From contig JALRJD010000344.1 in NCBI GenBank assembly GCA_023255165.1, positions 1 through 8,179 on the forward strand: a stretch of 8,179 nt of DNA, written 5' to 3'. Made by a program: the position numbers and the translations under genes. The notes below the pieces were generated by a model. That model was not told the DNA's origin, made no database searches, and worked only from the letters and a program-made list of their open reading frames with translations. Every line of letters starts with the position of its first letter. Position 1 is the stretch's first letter. The stretch is from Porticoccaceae bacterium. GTDB lineage: Bacteria > Pseudomonadota > Gammaproteobacteria > Pseudomonadales > Porticoccaceae. Shown here in pieces: positions 1-5,414 of this stretch.

Positions 1-459
1 GCCAATCTTTTTAGCCATTTCACGCAACGCTGCGGGATCATCGGTCAGAGGGCCATCAGAGCCGGGAACTGTGGGGACGCCGGCCGCTTTCATCGCCTTA
101 ATCGCTGCAACTTTGTCGCCCATAATGCGAATAACATCGGCGGTTGGACCGATAAAGACAAAGCCGCTATTTTCCACCTGCTCGGCAAAGTCAGCATTTT
201 CCGCGAGGAAGCCATAGCCCGGATGCACCGCTGTGGCGCCGGTAACTTCCATGGCGCTGATAATGGCAGGGATATTCAAATAGCTCTGTTGCGACGGGTT
301 GGGGCCAATGCAGATAGACTGATCGGCGAGTTTGACGTGTTTCAGGTCGGCGTCCACTTTCGAGTGAACCGCAACAGTCTTGATGTTTAGTTCCTTGCAC
401 GCGCGCAAAATGCGCAAGGCAATCTCGCCGCGATTTGCGATCAGCACTTTTTCGAGCAT
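1..459 (-). CDS. accC: Biotin carboxylase subunit of acetyl-CoA carboxylase, N-terminal part (3' end outside window)
   Basis: AccC carboxylates the biotin carried by AccB, using ATP and bicarbonate. This is the first half-reaction of acetyl-CoA carboxylase and the committed step of fatty acid synthesis in the cytoplasm. The visible 153 residues open with MLEKVLIANRGEIALRI, the family's standard N-terminus. HPGYGFLAENADFA (about 79-92) and MGDKVAAIKAMKAAGVP (about 113-129) follow; Lys116 sits where the E. coli enzyme has its ATP-binding lysine. A full protein is about 450 residues, so roughly a third is here and the frame runs open off the left edge. The start is supported by AGGA (complement of 468-471) eight bases upstream of the ATG. 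It lies 19 bp behind accB on the same strand, the usual accBC arrangement. No defect is seen in the visible part. The call is secure. Confidence 0.97.
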   Translation of the reverse strand, partial: MLEKVLIANRGEIALRILRACKELNIKTVAVHSKVDADLKHVKLADQSICIGPNPSQQSYLNIPAIISAMEVTGATAVHPGYGFLAENADFAEQVENSGFVFIGPTADVIRIMGDKVAAIKAMKAAGVPTVPGSDGPLTDDPAALREMAKKIG

Positions 460-478
460 GATTTTATTCCTGGCTTAA

Positions 479-937
479 TTAAACAATGGTGAACAGTGGC
501 TGATCGTATTCGATTGGCTCGCCGTCCTCGACCAGGATGGCGCCAATGGTGCCGGCTTTGTCCGCTTCGATCTGGTTCATCATTTTCATGGCTTCGATAA
601 TACACAGCACATCACCAACCTTGACCGCAGAGCCGACGCCAACAAAGGCGCCAGCGCCGGGCGCGGGTGACGCGTAAAAGGTACCCACCATCGGAGAGCG
701 CACAATATGACCGGCCGGTTCATCGCTGGCTGGCGCGGGCTCTGCGGCAACTGCAGCTGGCGCCGCCGCAGCTACCGGAACAGGTTGGGCAACCGGCGTC
801 GGTGCTGGTGCGGCATAGGCCTGCGCCGGAGCGCCGCGGCTGATGCGCACAGATTCTTCACCTTCGGTAATTTCCAGCTCGTTGATATTTGACTCTTCGA
901 GCAACTCAATCAGTTTTTTAACTTTGCGAATATCCAT
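479..937 (-). CDS. accB: Biotin carboxyl carrier protein of acetyl-CoA carboxylase (BCCP)
   Basis: BCCP carries the biotin that shuttles CO2 from biotin carboxylase (AccC) to the carboxyltransferase (AccAD). It has 152 residues, the usual size. Residues 1-35 form the conserved N-terminal segment (MDIRKVKKLIELLEES). About 36-75 is a flexible Ala/Pro-rich linker. About 77-152 is the biotinyl/lipoyl domain, with EAMKMMNQIEAD placing the biotinylated lysine at Lys118. The stretch SPAPGAGAF (about 90-98) corresponds to the 'thumb' loop that distinguishes bacterial BCCP from other biotinyl domains. The ATG is preceded by GAGAG (complement of 944-948) at suitable spacing. The gene follows aroQ by 20 bp and precedes accC by 19 bp, so the three are probably co-transcribed, which keeps AccB and AccC in step. 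Nothing is unusual. Confidence 0.97.
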   Translation of the reverse strand: MDIRKVKKLIELLEESNINELEITEGEESVRISRGAPAQAYAAPAPTPVAQPVPVAAAAPAAVAAEPAPASDEPAGHIVRSPMVGTFYASPAPGAGAFVGVGSAVKVGDVLCIIEAMKMMNQIEADKAGTIGAILVEDGEPIEYDQPLFTIV

Positions 938-957
938 GTATTTCTCTCGGTCTGGGA

Positions 958-1398
958 TTAATGGTCAAGCTTGCCGAGCACTGCTTGCAGTGCCAGCTGG
1001 TAACTTTTTGCGCCGAAGCCGCAAATAACACCCTCGGCGATATCGGAAAAATAAGAGTGGTGCCGAAATGCTTCGCGCGCATGCACATTGGACAGGTGCA
1101 CTTCAATAAACGGTATTTCAACGCCGAGCAGGGCATCGCGCAGCGCGACGCTGGTGTGTGTGAAAGCACCCGGATTGATAATAATAAAAGCGACACCTTC
1201 GTTTTTGGCGTCGTGAATTCGCTGAATCAGCTCAAACTCGGCATTGCTCTGCAGTGCGGAAAGGCTGTGTCCGGCGGCAGCGGCCTCGGTGGTCAGCGAG
1301 TTATTAATTTGTTCAAGGGAGTCGCCGCCGTAAATTTCCGGCTCGCGGGTTCCGAGCAGGTTGAGATTTGGACCGTGGAGTACCAGCAGTGAAGCCAT
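958..1398 (-). CDS. aroQ: Type II 3-dehydroquinate dehydratase
   Basis: AroQ converts 3-dehydroquinate to 3-dehydroshikimate in the shikimate pathway of aromatic amino acid synthesis, as a cytoplasmic dodecamer. The 146 residues match the family length (about 145-150). The signature LLVLHGPNLNLLGTREPEIYG lies at 4-24 with catalytic Arg18 and Tyr23. Asn75 (IINPGAFTHTS) and His81 follow, then His101 (EVHLSNVH) and Arg112 (FRHHS); together these are the known active-site set. I chose the ATG at 1398 over the in-frame ATG at 1410 because MASLLVLHGPNL is the usual N-terminus, and a weak GGGA lies six bases upstream; the upstream ATG has no ribosome binding site. The gene leads the aroQ-accB-accC cluster, an arrangement also known in pseudomonads. 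The functional call is secure; the exact start is less so. Confidence 0.96.
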   Translation of the reverse strand: MASLLVLHGPNLNLLGTREPEIYGGDSLEQINNSLTTEAAAAGHSLSALQSNAEFELIQRIHDAKNEGVAFIIINPGAFTHTSVALRDALLGVEIPFIEVHLSNVHAREAFRHHSYFSDIAEGVICGFGAKSYQLALQAVLGKLDH

Positions 1399-1673
1399 TG
1401 GAAGTCCCATTCAGAATGGTTGAGCGATGGCGAGAAGTCTGCCCGAAAATCCGAGTGCTGTCCAGAATAGTTTAAAAAAACGCTTTTTCGCCGACATTCA
1501 CGGAAAATGACCGCTATATCGAACAGGATACTGGCTTTTGCGGATGGCTTTTTGTGCGGAACCACGACGTTGGGCGCTTTTAGGGTACTTTTCACAGCCA
1601 AAAATGGCTTAAAGTCATTAAAATCCTTTAACGTCTTTTAAAAGCATTGAAATTGAAGCTAAAAGTCACGAAA
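1399..1673 (-). promoter_or_regulatory. Non-coding gap between dsbD-like gene and aroQ; probable promoter region of aroQ-accB-accC
   Basis: This 275-bp gap separates the dsbD-like stop from aroQ, so it probably carries the promoter of the aroQ-accBC operon. I find no -35/-10 pair good enough to name. The part nearest dsbD (about 1596-1668) is AT-rich and structured. GCTTAAAGTCA (1607-1617) and GCTAAAAGTCA (1658-1668) are near-identical direct repeats 51 bp apart. CTTTTAAAAG (1635-1644) is a perfect 10-bp palindrome. AGCCA-AAAA-TGGCT (1596-1609) could form a small hairpin. No run of T follows that hairpin on either strand, so I do not call a terminator for dsbD. An open frame across part of the gap (to 1601) has a GTG start and no recognisable protein. 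Confidence 0.4.
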
Positions 1674-3443
1674 TCAGTTTTTTGCCACAGTGAGGGCCTG
1701 TTCCAGCGCGCTAATCACCATGGATTCGGTCAGGATTTGCGGCAATACCTGTGCTTCACCTGGACCTTTGGGGTAGAGCAGATAGAGCGGCACACCGCTG
1801 CGATTAAAGCTGCGCAGTAGTTTAGTGATCTCGGGATCGCTGTTGGTCCAGTCACCCTTCAAATAGGTGACTTGATTGTCGCGCATCAACTGGTGAACGG
1901 CATCAGAGCTGAGGGCGACACGCTCATTGACCAGGCAGGTGATGCACCAATCCGCGGTAAGATTGATAAATACCGGGCGGTTATCGCTGCGCAGTTCCGC
2001 CAGTAATTCCGCCGAATAGGGTGCAAACTCTGGCTCGCTCTCGGCTTCCGACAGTGCTGCCAACGGCGTAGCCAGGCCTGCGGCTATCGTCAGAGCAGAG
2101 AGCAGTCTGGTTGCTGGCTTGTTATTCAGCTTCCAGATCCACAGTCCCATCACCAGCAGTATCAATCCGGCTATGACCGCGGCGGCCATATCAATTGAGG
2201 TTTGGCGCCCGACCACCCAGAGCAGCCAGACTGCCGACAGATAGATCGGGAAGGCGAGAAATTGCTTAAACCGGTCCATCCAGGGGCCGGGTTTTGGCAG
2301 CCGTTGCGTTAGCCCCGGAATCCAGGCCAGCAGAATAAAGGGCAGCGCCATGCCGAGCCCGAGAAAGGCGAATACCAGTAGCGCAGTCGCCGCCGACTGA
2401 CTGATGGCAAAGCCCAGTGCCGGGGCCATAAAGGGTGCGGTGCAGGGGCTGGCAACGGTAGTAGCGAGCACGCCGGTCATAAAAGAGGAGTGCAGTCCCT
2501 CTTCGCGCTGAGTGCTCTGGCCCAGCGACATCAGGCTGCTGCCAATCTCCAGATAGCCGGACAAGCCAAGACCCATCACGAAAAACAGATAGACCAGAAA
2601 CGTAACAAATAGCGGCGACTGCAGTTGAAAACCCCAGCCAATACTTTCCCCGGCCGCGCGCAATGACAGCATGGCGATAGCGATGGCGACAAAGCTGATC
2701 ACCACGCCTGCGGTGTAGACCAGGCCGTGAATATGTCGGCTGCGATCGGTTTTATGGTTGCTGGTAAAGCTGAGAACCTTGATCGACAAAATCGGAAAGA
2801 CGCAGGGCATCAGGTTGAGAATCATGCCGCCGAGCAGGGCAAACAGCAGAACAAGTGGCAGCGGCAGGTTAGTCGAGGTTGAGGCCGAAATAGTTTCCGA
2901 TTGTCCCGCGCCAGACTGTTGTGCCGCAGGCAGGCTGCTGATCTCGACAATGCCGCTCTTCAGGTCAATTTCAAGCCACTGTTTATAAGGTGGATAACAG
3001 AGCCCGGCATCGGCACAGCCCTGTGATTCAATTTGCAGGCTTAGCTGACTCGCTGTGCTGTTAAATGGCAGCGCGACGCTGGTCTGTCGGTAATAGACCT
3101 CGAGCTCTTTTTCGAAGTAGTCATCCCACTTGACCAGCCCACTTTCAAACCGGGGTGCGTCGAGTACTGTATTGCGGTCGAGGGATTTGAATTTAAAGCG
3201 GTCGCGGTATAGGTAGTAGCCATCGCGAATGGTCCAGTTAAACAACAGCTGATCGGCCTCGACCACAACGGTGACCGAATAGGCCTGTTCAACCGGCACA
3301 AAATCTGCGTTGCCGACGATCGAGCTGAGGCTGTTATTGCCGGCGCCAGACAATAAATCATTGCCGAGACTGCTGCTCCAGGCAAAAGCCAGAGACACAA
3401 TCAGCGCCAGTTTTGGCAGTACAGTTCGCAGATCTATTTTCAT
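1674..3443 (-). CDS. dsbD: DsbD-family thiol:disulfide interchange protein (DsbD-like N domain, ScsB-like membrane and thioredoxin domains)
   Basis: The family passes electrons from cytoplasmic thioredoxin across the inner membrane to periplasmic partners such as DsbC and cytochrome c maturation thiols. It has 589 residues. About 1-28 is a signal peptide. About 45-165 is a DsbD-type periplasmic domain (DGYYLYRDRFKF; C143ADAGLC149, matching the redox pair of E. coli nDsbD). About 194-463 holds some eight membrane segments with the redox cysteines C214 (LNLMPCVFP) and C334 (VASPCTAPF). About 470-589 is a thioredoxin-like domain with WC500ITC503. All three cysteine pairs are present. The membrane and C-terminal domains (GGMILNLMPCVFPILS, LKGDWTNSDPEITKLL, SGVPLYLLYP) read more like the ScsB branch than classical DsbD. 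The ATG lacks a good ribosome binding site. It is divergent from a copper chaperone gene. Function within the family is sure; the exact subfamily and partners are not. Confidence 0.92.
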   Translation of the reverse strand: MKIDLRTVLPKLALIVSLAFAWSSSLGNDLLSGAGNNSLSSIVGNADFVPVEQAYSVTVVVEADQLLFNWTIRDGYYLYRDRFKFKSLDRNTVLDAPRFESGLVKWDDYFEKELEVYYRQTSVALPFNSTASQLSLQIESQGCADAGLCYPPYKQWLEIDLKSGIVEISSLPAAQQSGAGQSETISASTSTNLPLPLVLLFALLGGMILNLMPCVFPILSIKVLSFTSNHKTDRSRHIHGLVYTAGVVISFVAIAIAMLSLRAAGESIGWGFQLQSPLFVTFLVYLFFVMGLGLSGYLEIGSSLMSLGQSTQREEGLHSSFMTGVLATTVASPCTAPFMAPALGFAISQSAATALLVFAFLGLGMALPFILLAWIPGLTQRLPKPGPWMDRFKQFLAFPIYLSAVWLLWVVGRQTSIDMAAAVIAGLILLVMGLWIWKLNNKPATRLLSALTIAAGLATPLAALSEAESEPEFAPYSAELLAELRSDNRPVFINLTADWCITCLVNERVALSSDAVHQLMRDNQVTYLKGDWTNSDPEITKLLRSFNRSGVPLYLLYPKGPGEAQVLPQILTESMVISALEQALTVAKN

Positions 3444-3462
3444 TATCTATCGGTAGCCTGAT

Positions 3463-3498
3463 TTGATTGATGCTTTGATTAATAGCGACTTGACTAAT
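3463..3498. repeat. Three near-identical 9-bp direct repeats, consensus TTGAYTRAT
   Basis: The copies are TTGATTGAT (3463-3471), TTGATTAAT (3475-3483) and TTGACTAAT (3490-3498), with start-to-start distances of 12 and 15 bp. They lie between the dsbD start and the putative shared -10 block. For rightward transcription they are upstream, where an activator or repressor would bind. For leftward transcription they would fall in the dsbD leader. The repeats are real; a binding role is inferred. Confidence 0.45.
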
Positions 3499-3506
3499 GG
3501 TGACGG

Positions 3507-3531
3507 TATTCGAGCGTCGCTCTAGTATAAT
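3507..3531. promoter_or_regulatory. Putative bidirectional -10 block with overlapping dyad
   Basis: TATAAT (3526-3531) is a perfect -10 for rightward transcription toward the PCuAC gene. The complement of 3524-3529 reads TATACT, a good -10 for leftward transcription toward dsbD. Neither has a good -35 at 16-18 bp; the best rightward match, GTGACG (3500-3505), leaves a 20-bp spacer. GAGCG-T-CGCTC (3512-3522) is a perfect short dyad that extends imperfectly over 3507-3527, between that -35 and the -10. A dyad in an overlong spacer is typical of MerR-family promoters. Use of either promoter is unproven. Confidence 0.4.
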
Positions 3532-3676
3532 GCAGCGCAATTGGACAATGTACTAATACCAAGTAACTTCTAAACCGTATTACCGCTATATAAATCGTTT
3601 TACGTGTGTGGGCGCGAAACGGGTTCTACTTTGAATTTTCAATATGAGCTCCGCGCTGAACAATAATCTCCTGGCC

Positions 3677-3694
3677 TTCGGCAGCGTTGCCGGA
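3677..3694 (+). other. Small leader hairpin upstream of PCuAC start
   Basis: TTCGGCA-GCGT-TGCCGGA can form a 7-bp stem (one G-U pair) with a 4-nt loop, ending about 15 nt before the AGGGA ribosome binding site of the PCuAC gene. No U-run follows, so it is not a terminator. It may affect leader stability or ribosome access, or it may be chance. Confidence 0.3.
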
Positions 3695-3719
3695 TGCTAT
3701 AGTTTCAACAGGGAACTCT

Positions 3720-4250
3720 ATGAACAGTCGATGGTTTTATCAGTTTGCACTTCCACTTTTGGCCGCCACTTCGGCAGTGACAGTTATTGCAGCGGAGCAT
3801 TCAGGCAGCCTTATGGTTAGCGACGCCTATATCCGCACTATGCCGCCGGGACAGAAGAATACCGCGGCCTATCTAAAGCTGACCAACCACAGCGATCACC
3901 AATGCACCGTGACCGGAGGCAATTCGGCGCTGGCGGACAAGGTTGAAATTCATCAGCACCAACACAGTGATGGCATGATGAAGATGCGTCCGGTTCAAGC
4001 GCTGACCTTGCAGCCCGGCGAGACCATTATGTTCCAGCCCGGTGGTTACCATCTGATGTTGCTGGGTGTTGAATCCCAGCTGCAGGCTGGCGACAACCAC
4101 CAGATCGAACTGTTGTCCGCGGACTGCGGAGCAACGCAACTGACGGCGGAAGTGCGCAGCCTGTTTAAGGCCTCCGCGCCGGTGATGAATACGCAGCACG
4201 ACTCCGGTCACGAGCACATGATGCATAAATCCGCTGGTGACCATCAATGA
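3720..4250 (+). CDS. Secreted PCu(A)C (DUF461) periplasmic copper chaperone with His/Met-rich tail
   Basis: PCu(A)C proteins bind Cu(I) in the periplasm and deliver it to cuproproteins, notably the CuA/CuB centres of cytochrome c oxidase. The 176 residues start with a signal peptide (about 1-25, ending VIAA). The core holds the exact family signature H-x10-M-x21-H-x-M as His78, Met89, His111 and Met113. The tail (about 156-176) is rich in His and Met (H160, H164, H166, M167, M168, H169, H175), a likely second copper site seen in some family members. Two cysteines, C62 and C136, could form a disulfide. I chose the ATG at 3720 because AGGGA (3710-3714) sits five bases upstream and the signal peptide starts there; an in-frame TTG at 3687 would add eleven non-signal-like residues. 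The stop overlaps the next start. The family call is sure; the client protein is unknown. Confidence 0.93.
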   Translation: MNSRWFYQFALPLLAATSAVTVIAAEHSGSLMVSDAYIRTMPPGQKNTAAYLKLTNHSDHQCTVTGGNSALADKVEIHQHQHSDGMMKMRPVQALTLQPGETIMFQPGGYHLMLLGVESQLQAGDNHQIELLSADCGATQLTAEVRSLFKASAPVMNTQHDSGHEHMMHKSAGDHQ

Positions 4251-5317
4251 GATTTTGGCGTCGCTTTAATCGCGCTGGGCGCAGCCCTTTCCTCGACTCG
4301 GCCGAATCTATAGCTGATGGCTATTCGGACAAACCGGGGTCGGGTTATTTGCGCTATTTTATCGGTGCTCTGTTTCTGCTTGGTCTGTTTGTGCTTGGGC
4401 TCGGTTGGTACTGGAGCGATGAGCCAGAGCTGTTTGACGTCCGCGCCGAAACCGAGCGCGCCCTGAATGGCAAGCCGCTGGTGGTCGGCGCAACCACCAC
4501 TGCAACATTAATTCATACTATTGATGTGCTGTTGCACAAACCCGGCGGTTATTTAAGTAACGACGTAATGCCCCCAGGTGTCTGGCTGGACAATATTCCC
4601 AGTTGGGAATTTGGCGTGCTGGTTCAGGTTCGCGATCTCAGTAAAGCCAACCGCGAGGCGTTTAGCCGCTCCCAGTCGCAGTCAACCGAAGATCCGGATC
4701 TGGCAATCGCCGAACCGAGACTGCATATCGACCACCGCAGCTGGGCTGTGCCCTGGCCGGAGTCTGAATATGCCGATGGCCAGAAATATCTTACCCGCTA
4801 TCTTGCAAGACTCGCCGACAGCGAATCTCCCGATGCACAGTTTTTTGCCAGGGCCGACAATCTGCGCTACTGGTTGAGTACCGTTGAAACCCGACTGGGC
4901 AGTCTGTCGCAGCGACTGTCCGCCAGTGTGGGTCAGCGCCGCATCAATACCGATCTTTCCGGAGACGCTGCGGGTCGCCAGTCGACACAGACAGCGACTG
5001 AGATCGAGGTTAAAACTGGCTGGATGCAGATCGATAATGTTTTTTATGAAGCCCGTGGCACCACCTGGGCGCTGCTACACTTTCTCAAGGCAATTGAAGT
5101 GGATTTTGCCGATGTGCTGGCGCGCAAGAACGCCGTTGCCAGTGTGCAGCAGATTATTCGCGAATTGGAAATGAGCCAGCAGCCGGTCAAAACCCCGATT
5201 ATTGTTAATGGGGAAGGCTTCGGCCTTTTGGCCAACCATTCGCTGGTGATGGCCTCTTATATCAGTCGCGCCAACGCGGCGATTATTGATTTGCGGGAGC
5301 TGCTCTCACAGGGATAG
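4247..5317 (+). CDS. DUF2333 family single-pass inner-membrane protein, function unknown
   Basis: I recognise this as DUF2333, a family I know from gammaproteobacteria and without an established function that I can name. It has 356 residues. About 1-33 is a basic cytoplasmic stub and 36-56 a single membrane segment (FIGALFLLGLFVLGLGWYW), so the remaining 300 residues should be periplasmic. Conserved-looking stretches include GATTTATLI (81-89), KPGGYLSND (98-106), PPGVWLDNIPSWEFGVLVQ (109-127), RSQSQSTEDPDLA (141-153) and TRLGSLSQRLSASVGQRR (215-232). The protein contains no cysteine, so it is unlikely to be a direct DsbD substrate. Its ATG overlaps the stop of the copper chaperone (ATGA), which suggests translational coupling and a shared job. 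No enzymatic motif is visible. The family call is firm; any role in copper handling or envelope assembly is inference. Confidence 0.85.
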   Translation: MRFWRRFNRAGRSPFLDSAESIADGYSDKPGSGYLRYFIGALFLLGLFVLGLGWYWSDEPELFDVRAETERALNGKPLVVGATTTATLIHTIDVLLHKPGGYLSNDVMPPGVWLDNIPSWEFGVLVQVRDLSKANREAFSRSQSQSTEDPDLAIAEPRLHIDHRSWAVPWPESEYADGQKYLTRYLARLADSESPDAQFFARADNLRYWLSTVETRLGSLSQRLSASVGQRRINTDLSGDAAGRQSTQTATEIEVKTGWMQIDNVFYEARGTTWALLHFLKAIEVDFADVLARKNAVASVQQIIRELEMSQQPVKTPIIVNGEGFGLLANHSLVMASYISRANAAIIDLRELLSQG

Positions 5318-5333
5318 TTTTGGATTCTATAAT
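5305..5333 (+). promoter_or_regulatory. Putative sigma-70 promoter for the GGDEF-EAL gene
   Basis: CTCACA (5305-5310, four of six matches to TTGACA) is followed after exactly 17 bp by a perfect TATAAT (5328-5333). The -35 lies in the last codons of the DUF2333 gene. The predicted start near 5340 gives a leader of about 50 nt. This suggests the downstream signalling gene can be transcribed separately from the copper chaperone unit. Confidence 0.5.
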
Positions 5334-5348
5334 CAAATCGTTATAGAG
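5325..5348. promoter_or_regulatory. Inverted repeat overlapping the -10, possible operator
   Basis: TCTATAA (5326-5332) and TTATAGA (5341-5347) form a perfect 7-bp inverted repeat with an 8-bp gap. It covers the TATAAT at 5328-5333 and the expected transcription start, a position suited to repression. In RNA it would be an AU-rich, weak stem. Its use as an operator is inferred from position alone. Confidence 0.35.
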
Positions 5349-5353
5349 AGCTT

Positions 5354-5414
5354 AAAAGGAAAAAGGCTAAAAAGGATAGATTAAAAGGATGAATGACATT
5401 TTCCACGTAAAAGG
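5354..5414 (+). repeat. Ladder of five AAAAGG motifs around the start of the GGDEF-EAL gene
   Basis: AAAAGG occurs at 5354-5359, 5361-5366, 5370-5375, 5383-5388 and 5409-5414. Each resembles part of a ribosome binding site, yet none is ideally placed for either candidate start. The fourth abuts the ATG at 5389, the third ends 13 bases before it, and the fifth ends one base before the ATG at 5416. The fourth is well placed (4 bases) for an out-of-frame ATG at 5393 that opens a five-codon frame (MTFST) ending with TAA at 5408-5410. Confidence 0.45.

Larger units (their letters stand above)
3444..3719. promoter_or_regulatory. Divergent intergenic control region between dsbD-like and PCuAC genes
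   Basis: This 276-bp gap lies between two divergent starts and should carry the promoters of both. It holds three 9-bp direct repeats (3463-3498), a -10-like block reading both ways with a dyad over it (3507-3531), and a second AT-rich patch CTATATAAAT (3586-3595) without a matching -35. A leader hairpin follows at 3677-3694. If the TATAAT at 3526 is used rightward, the PCuAC transcript has an untranslated leader of about 180 nt. If the opposite-facing box is used, the dsbD leader is about 75 nt. A 58-codon frame starting at 3644 lacks a ribosome binding site and overlaps the PCuAC gene; I do not believe it. Confidence 0.6.

Noticed and set aside
961..1392. 143-codon plus-strand frame opposite aroQ
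   Set aside because: It is antisense to a clearly real, highly conserved gene; its composition is that of a shadow frame.
1464..1489. Promoter from TAAACT beside a run of seven T on the minus strand upstream of aroQ
   Set aside because: No -35 sequence with more than a few matches lies at 16-18 bp, so the call would rest on an AT-rich tract alone.
1293..1601. 102-codon minus-strand frame covering the aroQ upstream gap
   Set aside because: It starts at a GTG without a ribosome binding site, overlaps aroQ in another frame and resembles no protein family.
1596..1609. AGCCA-AAAA-TGGCT hairpin as a terminator for the dsbD-like gene
   Set aside because: The stem is only 5 bp and no T-run follows on the strand that would need it.
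3644..3820. 58-codon plus-strand frame (starts MSSALNNNLL) in the PCuAC leader
   Set aside because: There is no ribosome binding site before its ATG, and it runs into the signal peptide region of the PCuAC gene in another frame.
3873..4247. 124-codon minus-strand frame opposite the copper chaperone
   Set aside because: Its His-rich look comes from reading the complement of the chaperone gene; there is no start signal and no family resemblance.
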